A stretch of DNA of 64,000 bases from Candidatus Calditenuis fumarioli (GTDB taxonomy: Archaea; Thermoproteota; Nitrososphaeria_A; Caldarchaeales; Calditenuaceae), in contig JANVYR010000002.1 of NCBI GenBank assembly GCA_030059665.1, positions 416,617 to 480,616 on the forward strand, given 5' to 3'. The translations under genes and the position numbers were made by a program. The notes beneath the pieces are model-generated. The model worked only from the letters and a program-made list of their open reading frames with translations, was not told the origin of the DNA and did not search any database. Each line of letters opens with the position of its first letter. Position 1 is the first letter of the stretch. This document shows, piece after piece, positions 18,762 through 27,170 of this stretch.

Positions 18762-18956
18762 TCACTCCATCCTGAAGGCCCTTCTCAACGCCGAGATGGC
18801 CCTTGCCGTGTGAAGGACCTCGAGCCTGAACCTCTCCGCGAGGTACTCCTCCAACCGCAAGTTCCCCTTTTCGTAATCGTCCCTGAGCTTCATCGCCTCG
18901 ACCGAGAGCTGCTCGAGCTCCCTTTTGACCTCCCTCATCCTTTCCCTCGCGCTCAA
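18762..18956 (-). CDS. Small coiled-coil protein downstream of rps19e
   Basis: 64 residues, nearly all helical and highly charged (RELEQLSVEAMKLRDDYEKG), predicted coiled coil. The TTG start overlaps the rps19e stop by two bases (TCTTGA), which indicates translational coupling. In many archaea the gene after rps19e is PDCD5-like; this sequence does not look like PDCD5. It may be a small ribosome- or chromatin-associated protein, but nothing in the sequence proves it. Confidence 0.55.
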   Translation of the reverse strand: MSARERMREVKRELEQLSVEAMKLRDDYEKGNLRLEEYLAERFRLEVLHTARAISALRRAFRME

Positions 18957-19387
18957 GACGCCGCCGGCTGCATCGCCTTGAGGATCCTGTCGCAGAAGTC
19001 CTCGACCAGCTTCCTCCCCTTCTCGGAGAGGACCCGGCCCTTCCTGTCCTTCTTCTCCACGAGCCCCGCGGCCTCGAGCTGCTGCAGCGCCTTCCTTATC
19101 ACGCTGCCGCTCGCCGGTGCCGAGTGCGGTTTTCCATGGCCTACCCTGTGCCTGTCGCTGTACTCCCTCCGGAGCCTCGAGACGCCGATAGGCCCCTTCA
19201 GGTACAGCTTCCTGAGCAGCGAGGCGCACCTGATGTACCACCAGTCAGGGTCCTGCGGAGGCCTCTCCTTGGCAACGCCCGTCTTGACGAACATGGCCCA
19301 CGGCGGCGGCGTCACCACCCTGTTCTCCTTCAGGTAACTCGCCAGCTCTTTGATCAGCGCGTCCGGTGGCACCAGCTTGACGCTCAA
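18953..19387 (-). CDS. rps19e: Ribosomal protein S19e
   Basis: 144-residue small-subunit protein with a winged-helix fold, shared by archaea and eukaryotes. Diagnostic segments: VPPDALIKELASYLKE at the start, PPQDPDWWYIRCASLLRKLYLKGPIGVSRLR in the middle, and SGSVIRKALQQLEAAGLVEKK near the end. TTG 19387 is preferred over the frame start at 19420 because a strong GGAGGGGAGGA ribosome site ends just before it and the family begins near this point. Confidence 0.95.
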   Translation of the reverse strand: MSVKLVPPDALIKELASYLKENRVVTPPPWAMFVKTGVAKERPPQDPDWWYIRCASLLRKLYLKGPIGVSRLRREYSDRHRVGHGKPHSAPASGSVIRKALQQLEAAGLVEKKDRKGRVLSEKGRKLVEDFCDRILKAMQPAAS

Positions 19388-19433
19388 TCCTCCCCTCCAC
19401 AAAACCGTCCTGTATTTCAAAGTGTGCCGCGGC

Positions 19434-20327
19434 TCACCCTATGCCGAGGTAGGCGCCCCAGACGTACCGGTATATCCAGTCCCGGGCCACAGGGTGGAGG
19501 GGCTGCCTCAGGCCGTCCTCGAACTCCCGGATGAAGAGCTCCGCGATCCTGAACCTGTCCAGGCCCTGCGACTTGAGCTCCCTGATCCTCTCGAACCACC
19601 TCCGGTACAGCTCCAGCTCCTCCTCCATCAGCTCCTGCGATGCGACGTACCAGCCGTAGTGCGTGATCAGGACCAGCCTCGGATCGGCCTCGAAGACCCG
19701 CCTGATGCTCCTCATCCCGGCCTCGAAGTCGAACCCCGGAGGCACCGTGTCCGGCAGAGGCACCTTGAAGACCGTTCCCCTTGTCGCGAGGGCGTCACCG
19801 GCGAAAACGTACCTGTGCGGCGTCAGGAGGTAAGCCACGTGGTGTGGCGCATGCCCCGGTGTGTAAAGGGCCCTCAGGACGACGTCACCGAACTCCAGCT
19901 CCTCCTCGTCCGAGACCCTCACGATGCGGGAGCCGTCGACCGGTTCCATGCCACCCATTTTGCTGAAGACCCTCTCGCCGAAGATCTCCTTGGTCGCCTC
20001 GAGCAGCCTGCTCGGGTCCTCCAGGTGCCTAGCGCCCCTCGGATGCACGACCACCACCGCATCCCGGAACTCCCTGAGGATCAACGGCGTCGCGCCGCAG
20101 TGGTCCAGGTGGACGTGCGTCAGCAGCACCGCCTTCAGCTCGTCCCTTCCTATTCCGATGGCCCTGAGTCCCTCCATCACCCTCCTGAAGGCCACCGCGT
20201 AGCCCGTGTCTATCATGATGGATCCCCTGCTGGTCCTGACGACGAACGTCGCGTTGGTCCTGTCGTAGCCGAGGCCGCCGTTGTCGATGACGTAGACGTT
20301 CCTGCCTAGGTACGTGACCGGAACCAA
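19434..20327 (-). CDS. MBL-fold metal-dependent hydrolase
   Basis: 297 residues. The metallo-beta-lactamase motif THVHLDHCG (about residues 90-98) gives the zinc ligands, with TPGHAPHHVAY, GDAL and ITHYGW supplying the later His/Asp positions. There is no signal peptide, so it is cytoplasmic. The C-terminal 80 residues are helical (EELELYRRWFERIREL), as in hydrolases related to glyoxalase II or ComA-like enzymes. Start is TTG at 20327, with a TATA-like TAATTTTATC about 30 bases upstream on the minus strand. The substrate is not evident. It lies downstream of the rhodanese in the same direction, 86 bases apart with its own promoter. Confidence 0.85.
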   Translation of the reverse strand: MVPVTYLGRNVYVIDNGGLGYDRTNATFVVRTSRGSIMIDTGYAVAFRRVMEGLRAIGIGRDELKAVLLTHVHLDHCGATPLILREFRDAVVVVHPRGARHLEDPSRLLEATKEIFGERVFSKMGGMEPVDGSRIVRVSDEEELEFGDVVLRALYTPGHAPHHVAYLLTPHRYVFAGDALATRGTVFKVPLPDTVPPGFDFEAGMRSIRRVFEADPRLVLITHYGWYVASQELMEEELELYRRWFERIRELKSQGLDRFRIAELFIREFEDGLRQPLHPVARDWIYRYVWGAYLGIG

Positions 20328-20413
20328 GGTGCTGGACCCTGAAGGTCTGATGTCGGGATAAAATTAGATGTATTTTCCGGGTTCCGGGGAGTGGAGAGGC
20401 CGAGCGTTGGGGA

Positions 20414-21265
20414 TCAGCGCTCGATCGGGGCGCCCACAGCGTTGCCCCACTCGCTCCAGCTTCCGTCGTAGTTCCTGACCTTCGGGTACCCCAGCAGGTA
20501 CTTCAGCACGAACCAGGTCACAGAGGAACGCTCTCCGATCCTGCAGTAGGTGATCACCTCCTTGTCCGGCGTGACGCCTGCCGACTCGTAGAGCTTCCTG
20601 AGCTCCTCCACCGGCTTGAAGGTTCCGTCCTCGTTGAGGGCCTTGCCCCACGGTATGTTGATCGCTCCGGGTATGTGTCCTCCCCTCTGGGCGTGCTCCG
20701 TCGGGTACTCCGGCGGCGCGAGGATCTTACCGGTGTACTCGTCCGGCGACCTGACGTCCACCAGCACGACGTTCGGGCTCCCTATCCTGCTCCTGACGTC
20801 GTTCATGAAGATCCTGAACTCGTAGTTCACCTTGGTGACCTTGTACTGCGCCGGCGGATAGCTCGGGACCTCCGTCACCAGCTCCCTCTCCTCGGCGATC
20901 CACTTCTTCCTCCCTCCGTCCATGAGGCTGACCTTCTCGTGGTTGTAGAGCTTCATCACCCAGAAGGCGAAGGCCGCGAACCAGTTGTTGTAGTCGCCGT
21001 AGAGCACGACGTGGGTGTCGTTCGAGATGCCGCTCCTCGACATCAGCGCCTCGAACCCCTCCTTCGAGATGATGTTCCGCTCCAGCTGGTCGTTGATGTC
21101 CTTCTTCCAGTCCCAGAGTATCGCTCCCCTTATGTGGCCCTGGAAGTAGGCCGTCTGCGGGTCGTAGTCGACCTCGACGATCCTGACGTTCGGGTTGTTC
21201 AGGTTCCTCGCCACCCAATCCGTCGAGACCAGCACGGGAACTGTCTGGGACATTTCCCTTGACAT
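20414..21265 (-). CDS. Thiosulfate sulfurtransferase, two rhodanese domains
   Basis: 283-residue tandem rhodanese that moves sulfane sulfur from thiosulfate or mercaptopyruvate to an acceptor. Domain 1 (about 10-125) is catalytically silent. Domain 2 (about 145-283) carries the active Cys near residue 241 in the loop YCRIGERSS, the CRxGxR form typical of thiosulfate sulfurtransferases. No signal is seen. ATG 21265 and ATG 21253 are both possible; an AT-rich core with a 12-bp palindrome lies 12-24 bases before 21265. Confidence 0.92.
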   Translation of the reverse strand: MSREMSQTVPVLVSTDWVARNLNNPNVRIVEVDYDPQTAYFQGHIRGAILWDWKKDINDQLERNIISKEGFEALMSRSGISNDTHVVLYGDYNNWFAAFAFWVMKLYNHEKVSLMDGGRKKWIAEERELVTEVPSYPPAQYKVTKVNYEFRIFMNDVRSRIGSPNVVLVDVRSPDEYTGKILAPPEYPTEHAQRGGHIPGAINIPWGKALNEDGTFKPVEELRKLYESAGVTPDKEVITYCRIGERSSVTWFVLKYLLGYPKVRNYDGSWSEWGNAVGAPIER

Positions 21266-21718
21266 ATTGCCAAATAATATTGCAATATAACCATCACGTC
21301 AGCACACGGGACCGTGTGTGGTGGCTCAGGGTCCGTCTGGATTGATGCCTATTCTGAGCGGTTCAGGGCGTTATGGGGGACCTTATAGCTAGGGAGTGTT
21401 CAAGCCTTTTCGCCGAGGAGAACGGTCTGGCTGAACGGCGATTTCGATGTGCTGACGTCGCCAGTTGAAGCGGTGACAGGGAATGAACGGGGCCTCTTGT
21501 CGAAAGATTTCGAGTTCGCCTTTTCCCTGCGCCCAGTCATGGTTTCGATGGAACGGACTGCATGACGGGTTGCAAATGAGTAACTCGGCTGAGGAATGCG
21601 TCGTCACGCGGGTGGCCTTGTAATCGTGGTCATTAGTACTGTTCACCAACAAACCGTCCTTCATCAGCGCTGCAATCACATTTATGGTGACCGGGGCCTC
21701 AAGAATGGGAAAGGGGGG
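21266..21718. other. Intergenic region, promoters at both ends
   Basis: 453 bases without a convincing gene. The left end has the AT-rich rhodanese promoter with palindrome ATATTGCAATAT (21277-21288). CGTTATGGGGGAC at 21369-21381 recurs before the cupredoxin gene at 35450. The right end has ACATTTATGG (about 21677) and AAGGGGGG just before TTG 21719. Nothing else is recognised. Confidence 0.6.
21277..21288. promoter_or_regulatory. 12-bp palindrome over rhodanese promoter
   Basis: ATATTGCAATAT is a perfect palindrome overlapping the likely TATA region 12-35 bases before the rhodanese start. It is a candidate operator for a dimeric regulator; AT-rich palindromes also arise by chance. Confidence 0.35.
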
Positions 21719-23545
21719 TTGAAAGCGGAACGCGTCACCCGCTGTGCTTTAGTTGCAGCTGGCTTGATATCCGTAGCGCTCGGCATCAGCATCCTCTCGT
21801 CTTCGAAGGCGACCGAGCCAGAGTTCGTCAATTGGTCTTACCCGAACGCCGACAAGTTCGGGGCCAACTTCAGCCCCCAGCGCTCGATAGGTCGTGAAAA
21901 CGTGGCTCACCTCCAGAAGGTTTGGAGCTTCACTTTGAGGCGCGAACCGGGTGACCTCGGGTACGGAGCAATGGCTCCTCCGCTCGTCGTAAACGGAACC
22001 GTTTACGTGGCAACGCACGCTCCGTCGATACTGGCACTGGACGCGGCTTCCGGAACGCTGTTGTGGGAGTACAGGCCGGTATTGGACTGGCCGCCTTCCA
22101 AAATCGAACTCCACATCCACGGCATGAGCTATTACAACGGAACCTTATTGTATCCTGCTCCGGACTGCACGATCAGAATAATTGACGCGCATACTGGAGT
22201 GGAGAGGGGAAGGGTCGGGGGTCTCTGTGAGGGCGTGAGGGGCAACAAGGGCTCGTATTCCTCGCGCGCCCCACCTCCCAGCGTCGACGGCGTCCGAGGC
22301 GTGATGATTTGGGGACCTCTGGTCTCGGGAGGTACCGCAGCGGGCAGGGGCTTCGTCGCCGGCATATCCCTCACCAACAAGACCGTTCTGTGGAGGTGGT
22401 TCGTGATACCCCCCGCTGGCGGCGATCCCCTCTGGGATTTCAAGTACGAAGTCGAGAGGGGAGGGAGGGTAGTCGTTGGTAGAGCTAGGGGAAACGTTGA
22501 GCCCTTCGTGGGAGACTGGGGAGACCTCGGGCTTATCGGTAACTCGACACGCGCAGGAGGAGGAATCTCTTTCGGTTTCATGCCGATAGACGAGGAGAGG
22601 GGAATCGTCTATCTCAGCACGGCGAACCCTAAGCCGGACTTCAACGCCACGTACAGGCCTGGACCCAACCTATTCTCCTCATCGATCATAGCGCTGAACG
22701 TGTCCACCGGAGATATGGTCTGGTACTACCAAGCTGTGTCTCACGACCTCTATGATTTCGATTGCGCGTGGAACACGGTACTCGCCAAGGTTCAGCGCGG
22801 GATGTTGGTTTTGAAGGGTTGCAAAAACGGCGTTCTGTACGCTCTCAATGCAACCGAGGGCACCCTGCTCTGGAAGTTCCAGCCCCCTGACATGGTCGTC
22901 TCGGTTGAGCTGGAGCGGGTGAACCTCACCAAGCGTTGGCACAACGAACCACAGATGGGCTCCTATCTCCAATGTCCCGGTGTTTTCGGCGGGATAGAAT
23001 CCGATATCGCGCTGGCCTACGACAAGGTCTACGTAGCCGTGAACAACCTCTGCGTCCTGGTACATCCGCTACAAGTTGAGGGGTTCGGGAATTTCGTAGC
23101 CGGAGGCGTATACAATACGGCACCTCTCCCCGTAAACTCAACTATCTATGCGATCGACGTTAACACAGGTAAGGTCGTTTGGAGTCACCGAATGGACGTC
23201 CCTTATAGGGGATGGTTGACCGTCACTAATGGGATGTTGTTGGTGTCAAGGCTTGACGGGAAGATCGCATTCTTGGACGCGGAGAATGGGAACGTCCTCC
23301 ACGTCATCAACGTAGACGGTGGTAGCATGAGAACAGGGCCGGTTATAGGTAGCGATAGGAACGGTAGGGTTTTGATGCTGCAATTAGTAGAGCTCAGGGG
23401 CGGCGAGGTCGTGGAGCTGATTGCCTTCTCACTTAACGAAACGAACGTCCATTCCCTGATAGGCACCGCATTCTCAATTATTGGGACCATCATTGCCGTC
23501 GTGCCCTTGATAAGGTGGTTCTATAGAAGGAGAACAGTAAAATGA
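21719..23545 (+). CDS. PQQ dehydrogenase-like propeller A, membrane-anchored
   Basis: 608-residue quinoprotein of the PQQ alcohol dehydrogenase fold. A signal-anchor lies at about 8-28 and a C-terminal helix with RRRT tail anchors it, so the propeller is outside the cell. Tryptophan-docking repeats of the form ALDAASGTLLW recur. The active-site strip HDLYDFD places Asp346 at the catalytic-base position and Asp348 at the extra acidic position that marks lanthanide enzymes (XoxF type). The Lys after the strip (KGCKNG) is kept. The metal-ligand Asn is in TANPKP. The usual Glu ligand is not obvious (SGGTAAGRGF). TTG 21719 with GGGGGG upstream is preferred over the frame start at 21596. The end overlaps the convergent NTF2-like gene by 56 bases. 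Confidence 0.85.
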   Translation: MKAERVTRCALVAAGLISVALGISILSSSKATEPEFVNWSYPNADKFGANFSPQRSIGRENVAHLQKVWSFTLRREPGDLGYGAMAPPLVVNGTVYVATHAPSILALDAASGTLLWEYRPVLDWPPSKIELHIHGMSYYNGTLLYPAPDCTIRIIDAHTGVERGRVGGLCEGVRGNKGSYSSRAPPPSVDGVRGVMIWGPLVSGGTAAGRGFVAGISLTNKTVLWRWFVIPPAGGDPLWDFKYEVERGGRVVVGRARGNVEPFVGDWGDLGLIGNSTRAGGGISFGFMPIDEERGIVYLSTANPKPDFNATYRPGPNLFSSSIIALNVSTGDMVWYYQAVSHDLYDFDCAWNTVLAKVQRGMLVLKGCKNGVLYALNATEGTLLWKFQPPDMVVSVELERVNLTKRWHNEPQMGSYLQCPGVFGGIESDIALAYDKVYVAVNNLCVLVHPLQVEGFGNFVAGGVYNTAPLPVNSTIYAIDVNTGKVVWSHRMDVPYRGWLTVTNGMLLVSRLDGKIAFLDAENGNVLHVINVDGGSMRTGPVIGSDRNGRVLMLQLVELRGGEVVELIAFSLNETNVHSLIGTAFSIIGTIIAVVPLIRWFYRRRTVK

Positions 23546-24218
23546 CTGATATAGCAACTATTAGCAAAGCGAACGCGCCACTGAAGTTGTACGCAAGTTC
23601 CTTCAACGCATCACGCTCGCTCTCTGATTTTGCTCCTCCTCTCAGGGACGACCATGACCACTGGGGGAACGTTGTGGATCCAGGGCTCTCCGAATTGAAG
23701 CGGGAATAGTGCCATTGTTCCGAGGCTATTTTCCACCCGGTATCCGTCAACACGAGCTCGCATCTCACGTTGGCTTCCCCCTCAAACCGACCTATGACGA
23801 AATTGCGCCCTTTGACGGAGGTCTTGAAGGAGACTGTTGCAGACTTCGTGCCAAGTCTCTCCGTAGAGAGCTCTGTAACAGATATCTCAACGTCCTCGGA
23901 CCCCGTCAGCACGATGCTGAGAAACGTCCTTATGGCACCCAACCCACGGTACGTCCCAGATAGACCTCCGCTCTCACCACTCCATGTTATTGTTCCATCA
24001 GGCAGGTAGTCGTTCAGCAATGATGCCACATTCCTATCGCGATACTTCATCATGTGCTCCATCACGAACTCTGCGGGATCTGCCGTTACTGAAGCGCTAG
24101 ACTCCCTGTCCTCAGTCTTGCTCGCCGGTACCAATAGCATCGATGGAAGCAAAACGATCAGGATTGCCGAGAGGGCTGCAACGACGACGGTCACCAACAG
24201 TATTGCACGCGCTTGCAA
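23490..24218 (-). CDS. Membrane-anchored NTF2/SnoaL-like protein, copy 1
   Basis: 242 residues: an N-terminal helix (about 5-30), an extracellular domain of roughly 150 residues and a C-terminal helix (about 212-232) with a basic tail. The soluble part has an SnoaL/NTF2-like pattern (a helix with MKYRDRNVASLLNDYLPDGTITW, then beta strands SATVSFKTS and WKIASEQWHYSRFN). The end of the domain, TTFPQW, is shared with the protein at 43763, which has the same topology, so the two are paralogues. It follows the solute-binding gene by 16 bases and is probably in the same operon. It could bind a small ligand or pair with the quinoproteins; no catalytic residues are clear. Confidence 0.72.
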   Translation of the reverse strand: MQARAILLVTVVVAALSAILIVLLPSMLLVPASKTEDRESSASVTADPAEFVMEHMMKYRDRNVASLLNDYLPDGTITWSGESGGLSGTYRGLGAIRTFLSIVLTGSEDVEISVTELSTERLGTKSATVSFKTSVKGRNFVIGRFEGEANVRCELVLTDTGWKIASEQWHYSRFNSESPGSTTFPQWSWSSLRGGAKSESERDALKELAYNFSGAFALLIVAISVILLFSFYRTTLSRARRQ

Positions 24219-24234
24219 ACCGTGTTCCAGACTT

Positions 24235-25248
24235 TCACTTGAGGCCCAGCTCCTTGAACACTGAGACGTACTCCTCCAATCTCTCCACTTCAGCGGTAGT
24301 TGGGAAGTATTCGAGTCCCATCTCTAAGGGCTTAGTCACCCAGTATTTAGTGACCGTTCCGGGGCGCGACGGGACCATTCCCTCCAATTTCTCACCCATC
24401 TCGTCCTGCCACTCCTTTGAGAGGGCGAAGTCGAAGAAGAGCTCGGCTGCGTTCGGATGCTTCCCACCCCTGATCAGACACATCGTCCTCATGCAAGCGA
24501 GGTCCGGCAGGTCCATGAGGTGTAAGGTGTCTACGGGTCCTCCCTCAGCAGCATCGGCCATGCTTGCCTTCCTCAATGTGGCCGGGAACCCAATAAGCTG
24601 CTCACCTCTAGCAATGGAGTGGCTCATGTGGAGTAGACACTCGTAGTAAACCGGATCGAGTCTAGTGGCTATTCCTTGCAGGAATTCACGCCACTTGCTC
24701 TCCTTCATGCGCCTCTTCAATGCGACCAGGTAGAACGCTCCCATCATTCCCTCGCTGAAGGTCGTCACGTACTGCGTCGCGACCCTTCCTTTCCACGGCC
24801 CGTTCAGGAATTCGTCAGATGTGGCCGGAAGGTCGTCCGCGCTCAGCTTCCCGGAGTTGTAAATCATTCCTATGGGTTCGATGGCCAGCGCAGCCCATCC
24901 GCCGTCGACGTTGAAGAACGTTCGCGGATAGTATCTGAACTGATCGGATTCGTAAGGACGCGTGAGCTCTTCCCTCACGAGCTGGAGGACGGCGTAGTGT
25001 GGCACTATAACCACGTCGGCCGTCGGCAACCCCGCGTTGACCTCGGCCCTGACCCTCTGTAGGATCGGGATGGGGTGGCTGCTTAAGAAATGAACGTGGA
25101 TGTGAAGATCCCTGTAGCGCCTCCTGAACGCCGTGACCAAATTCAACAGAACGCCCCTAAGGGAGGCGTAAATTACTAGGTGACCCTCCCTTTCTGCTTC
25201 TCGCTCCCTCACCATATTCCTCGCTATGAACTGCCGGTTATCCGCCAT
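24235..25248 (-). CDS. ABC solute-binding-like protein without signal peptide
   Basis: 337 residues of the periplasmic-binding protein type 2 fold, FbpA/AfuA-like: LVIYASLRGVLLNLVTAFRRRY at the start, TADVVIVPHYAVLQL, an IGMIYNSGKL hinge strand, and GKHPNAAELFFDFALSKEWQ near the end. It is paralogous to the protein at 55336. Unlike that one it has no signal peptide or anchor; the ATG start is followed directly by charged residues. So it is either cytoplasmic, acting as a sensor or chaperone, or exported by another route. The Arg/Glu-rich N-terminus is probably a helix. No permease is adjacent. Confidence 0.75.
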   Translation of the reverse strand: MADNRQFIARNMVREREAEREGHLVIYASLRGVLLNLVTAFRRRYRDLHIHVHFLSSHPIPILQRVRAEVNAGLPTADVVIVPHYAVLQLVREELTRPYESDQFRYYPRTFFNVDGGWAALAIEPIGMIYNSGKLSADDLPATSDEFLNGPWKGRVATQYVTTFSEGMMGAFYLVALKRRMKESKWREFLQGIATRLDPVYYECLLHMSHSIARGEQLIGFPATLRKASMADAAEGGPVDTLHLMDLPDLACMRTMCLIRGGKHPNAAELFFDFALSKEWQDEMGEKLEGMVPSRPGTVTKYWVTKPLEMGLEYFPTTAEVERLEEYVSVFKELGLK

Positions 25249-25383
25249 TTAAGTATTGTTTATCAACTCAAAAGCATGGGAACTAAGAACGCCGTTCAAG
25301 GACGCACCGATGTTTCGCAGGCGAAACCGGGGGGCCAGCCATCAGCTCTCTTTTTATCGTCTTGCGAGGGACCCTGAACTGAT

Positions 25384-25875
25384 ATGGCGAAGGAGTCCAT
25401 CGATTTCAGGGACGCATCGAACCTTTTCCTCAGGGTGGCCCTCTGGAATGTCGTTGCTGCGGTTGCGTTCACGGTCCCAGTGCTCATACCCAGATTAGCC
25501 TTCCCCATACTCCTCACGCAGTGGGGTTCAATTTACATGGTCCTCGGATATCTCGCCTTCTTGCTCTTCGGGGTCATAGGACCGGTCTGCTGGTCGGTAG
25601 TATACTACATGAATGGTCTTCTGAACTACAAGACGGAATACGATAAGGCGCTCACGCTTTTCCATGCCATAACGAATGTTATCTCTGCGTATTGTGTGTC
25701 CACCCTTCTTTTCATTGGTGGTTACATCGGAGCTAGAGCCGTCTATGAGGGGGAGTCGCTGGTCAACGTTGGCGTAGCGATGGAAGTCGTCGAAATCCCA
25801 GCCGGTTTCTTCATAGGATTAGCAATTATAAGTACCATAGTCGGTTTGCTGAACCTCAAATTCGTAAGAACGTGA
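25384..25875 (+). CDS. Four-helix membrane protein, copy 1
   Basis: 163 residues with four transmembrane helices (about 18-38, 48-75, 95-118 and 133-155). Helix 2 contains GPVCWSVVYYMNGLL, which matches GALCWSVIYYLAKVVL in the protein at 45159; the protein at 44650 is a third member. The helix spacing and Gly-rich helix 3 are shared. I do not know the family. Repeated association with NTF2-like and solute-binding genes suggests a subunit of one membrane complex; four-helix bundles can hold heme or quinone, but no paired His is conserved. Confidence 0.7.
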   Translation: MAKESIDFRDASNLFLRVALWNVVAAVAFTVPVLIPRLAFPILLTQWGSIYMVLGYLAFLLFGVIGPVCWSVVYYMNGLLNYKTEYDKALTLFHAITNVISAYCVSTLLFIGGYIGARAVYEGESLVNVGVAMEVVEIPAGFFIGLAIISTIVGLLNLKFVRT

Positions 25876-26255
25876 TTGTAGGATAGCAAACAGCATTCGA
25901 GTATAACCATACGCTAAGTTGATGTCGAGAATACATCTACTCGGTCATCACCTCTGAGGGATGAGTTAGCGTCCCGCCGGTCTATTTCTTTTCGTGTTCA
26001 ACTTATGTTGTCTCTTCACAAATGTCGGTTCTCTCATCCCTCTGGCTACAATCCTCATGCTTGGAGAGGCTGACGGATTAGGTAGCATAGCACCACCATA
26101 CTCGGGAACAGAGTTTGGGACGGGCCGTCACGCTGCGTTTAAACCCGACTGAATGGGGGAGCCGCGCAGGGTGCGTCACGTCGATAAAAATTGGTGACCT
26201 TTAAGATGTGACGATTAAAATATTTATTAAGTTCCGACATGATATCCGTCGACGA
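25876..26255. other. Intergenic region with inverted repeat and promoter
   Basis: 380 bases with no convincing gene. GAGGGATGAG at 25966-25975 and CTCATCCCTC at 26033-26042 form a 10-bp inverted repeat with a 57-base loop, either an RNA structure or chance. TTAAAATATTTATT at 26215-26228 is a TATA element about 26-35 bases before the ABC ATPase start. Confidence 0.5.
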
Positions 26256-27170
26256 ATGCTGCGGGCCTCAGGCGTCACGAAGAAGTACGGTCGGCTGGTG
26301 GCCCTAAGGGACGTGTCCTTTGAGGTGGGCCGGGGGGAAGCGTTAGGCATACTAGGACCGAACGGCGCCGGTAAGACCACGTTAATCAAATGCGTCTTAG
26401 GGTTGCTGAACTTCGATGGCGACATAACGGTTGACGGAATCGACGTCAAGAGGTATGGTGCAGATGCCAGGAGGAGGATGGGTTACGTGCCCCAGAAGCT
26501 AGCGCTTCACGACAAACTATCGATCCTCGATGAGGTCAAACTGTTCGCCAAACTGAAAGGGGTTCACGATGAAGACAGATTGAGGGATCTGTTGGAGAGC
26601 AACGGGCTCTGGGAGAGGAGAAAGGATCCGGTGGGAAGCCTCTCTCAGGGCATGCGTCAGCGTCTCATACTGGCCCTTACGTTGCTGGCCGATCCAGATG
26701 TCCTGCTGCTCGACGAACCTCTCAGCAACGTAGACGTTGAGGGTCAGATGGAGATACTCTCACAGTTGGAGGAGAGGAAAAGGGAGGGCCGGACGGTCGT
26801 CATAACTTCCCACATAGTCGGTATAGGGAAGGTGATCGACAAGGCCCTCGTGATCAATTCGGGTAGGGTCATCTCGTACGGGACCACAGAAGAAGTCATG
26901 CGACTTCTCAAACTGAGGAGCAAAATCTACCTCAAGCTCAACCAGCAGAACGAGAAGTACAGGGCCGTCCTCAATGAGTTGAGAACCCTCAATTACGTAT
27001 ATCAGGTGTCAGTAAGCGGTGATTGGACTATAATCGAGTGCGACGCTGAGCGCAAACCCAATGTCATATCCCAGGTGTTGAGCGAGGGTATACGTGTCGA
27101 GGACGTGATGACCGAGGAGGTGAGCCTTGACAAGTATTACTACAAGTTAATCTCAGGTGACGCAGCATGA
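26256..27170 (+). CDS. ABC transporter ATPase, NosF/CcmA-like
   Basis: 304-residue ATPase. Walker A is GPNGAGKTT (about 38-46), Q-loop YVPQK, signature LSQGM, Walker B LLLDEP and H-loop TSH. The C-terminal 90 residues form a separate ACT-like or regulatory domain. The next gene overlaps by four bases (ATGA) and encodes an ABC-2 type permease, the arrangement of NosF/NosY pairs and other exporters. In NosFY the pair supplies sulfur or copper-site maturation for nitrous oxide reductase. Here it sits between quinoprotein genes and near copper proteins, so a role in metal-site maturation or efflux is a fair guess. Confidence 0.85.
   Translation: MLRASGVTKKYGRLVALRDVSFEVGRGEALGILGPNGAGKTTLIKCVLGLLNFDGDITVDGIDVKRYGADARRRMGYVPQKLALHDKLSILDEVKLFAKLKGVHDEDRLRDLLESNGLWERRKDPVGSLSQGMRQRLILALTLLADPDVLLLDEPLSNVDVEGQMEILSQLEERKREGRTVVITSHIVGIGKVIDKALVINSGRVISYGTTEEVMRLLKLRSKIYLKLNQQNEKYRAVLNELRTLNYVYQVSVSGDWTIIECDAERKPNVISQVLSEGIRVEDVMTEEVSLDKYYYKLISGDAA

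Noticed and set aside
18957..19241. Long version of the coiled-coil gene downstream of rps19e
   Set aside because: The extra part is a shadow of rps19e in another frame; the TTG overlapping the rps19e stop is the credible start.
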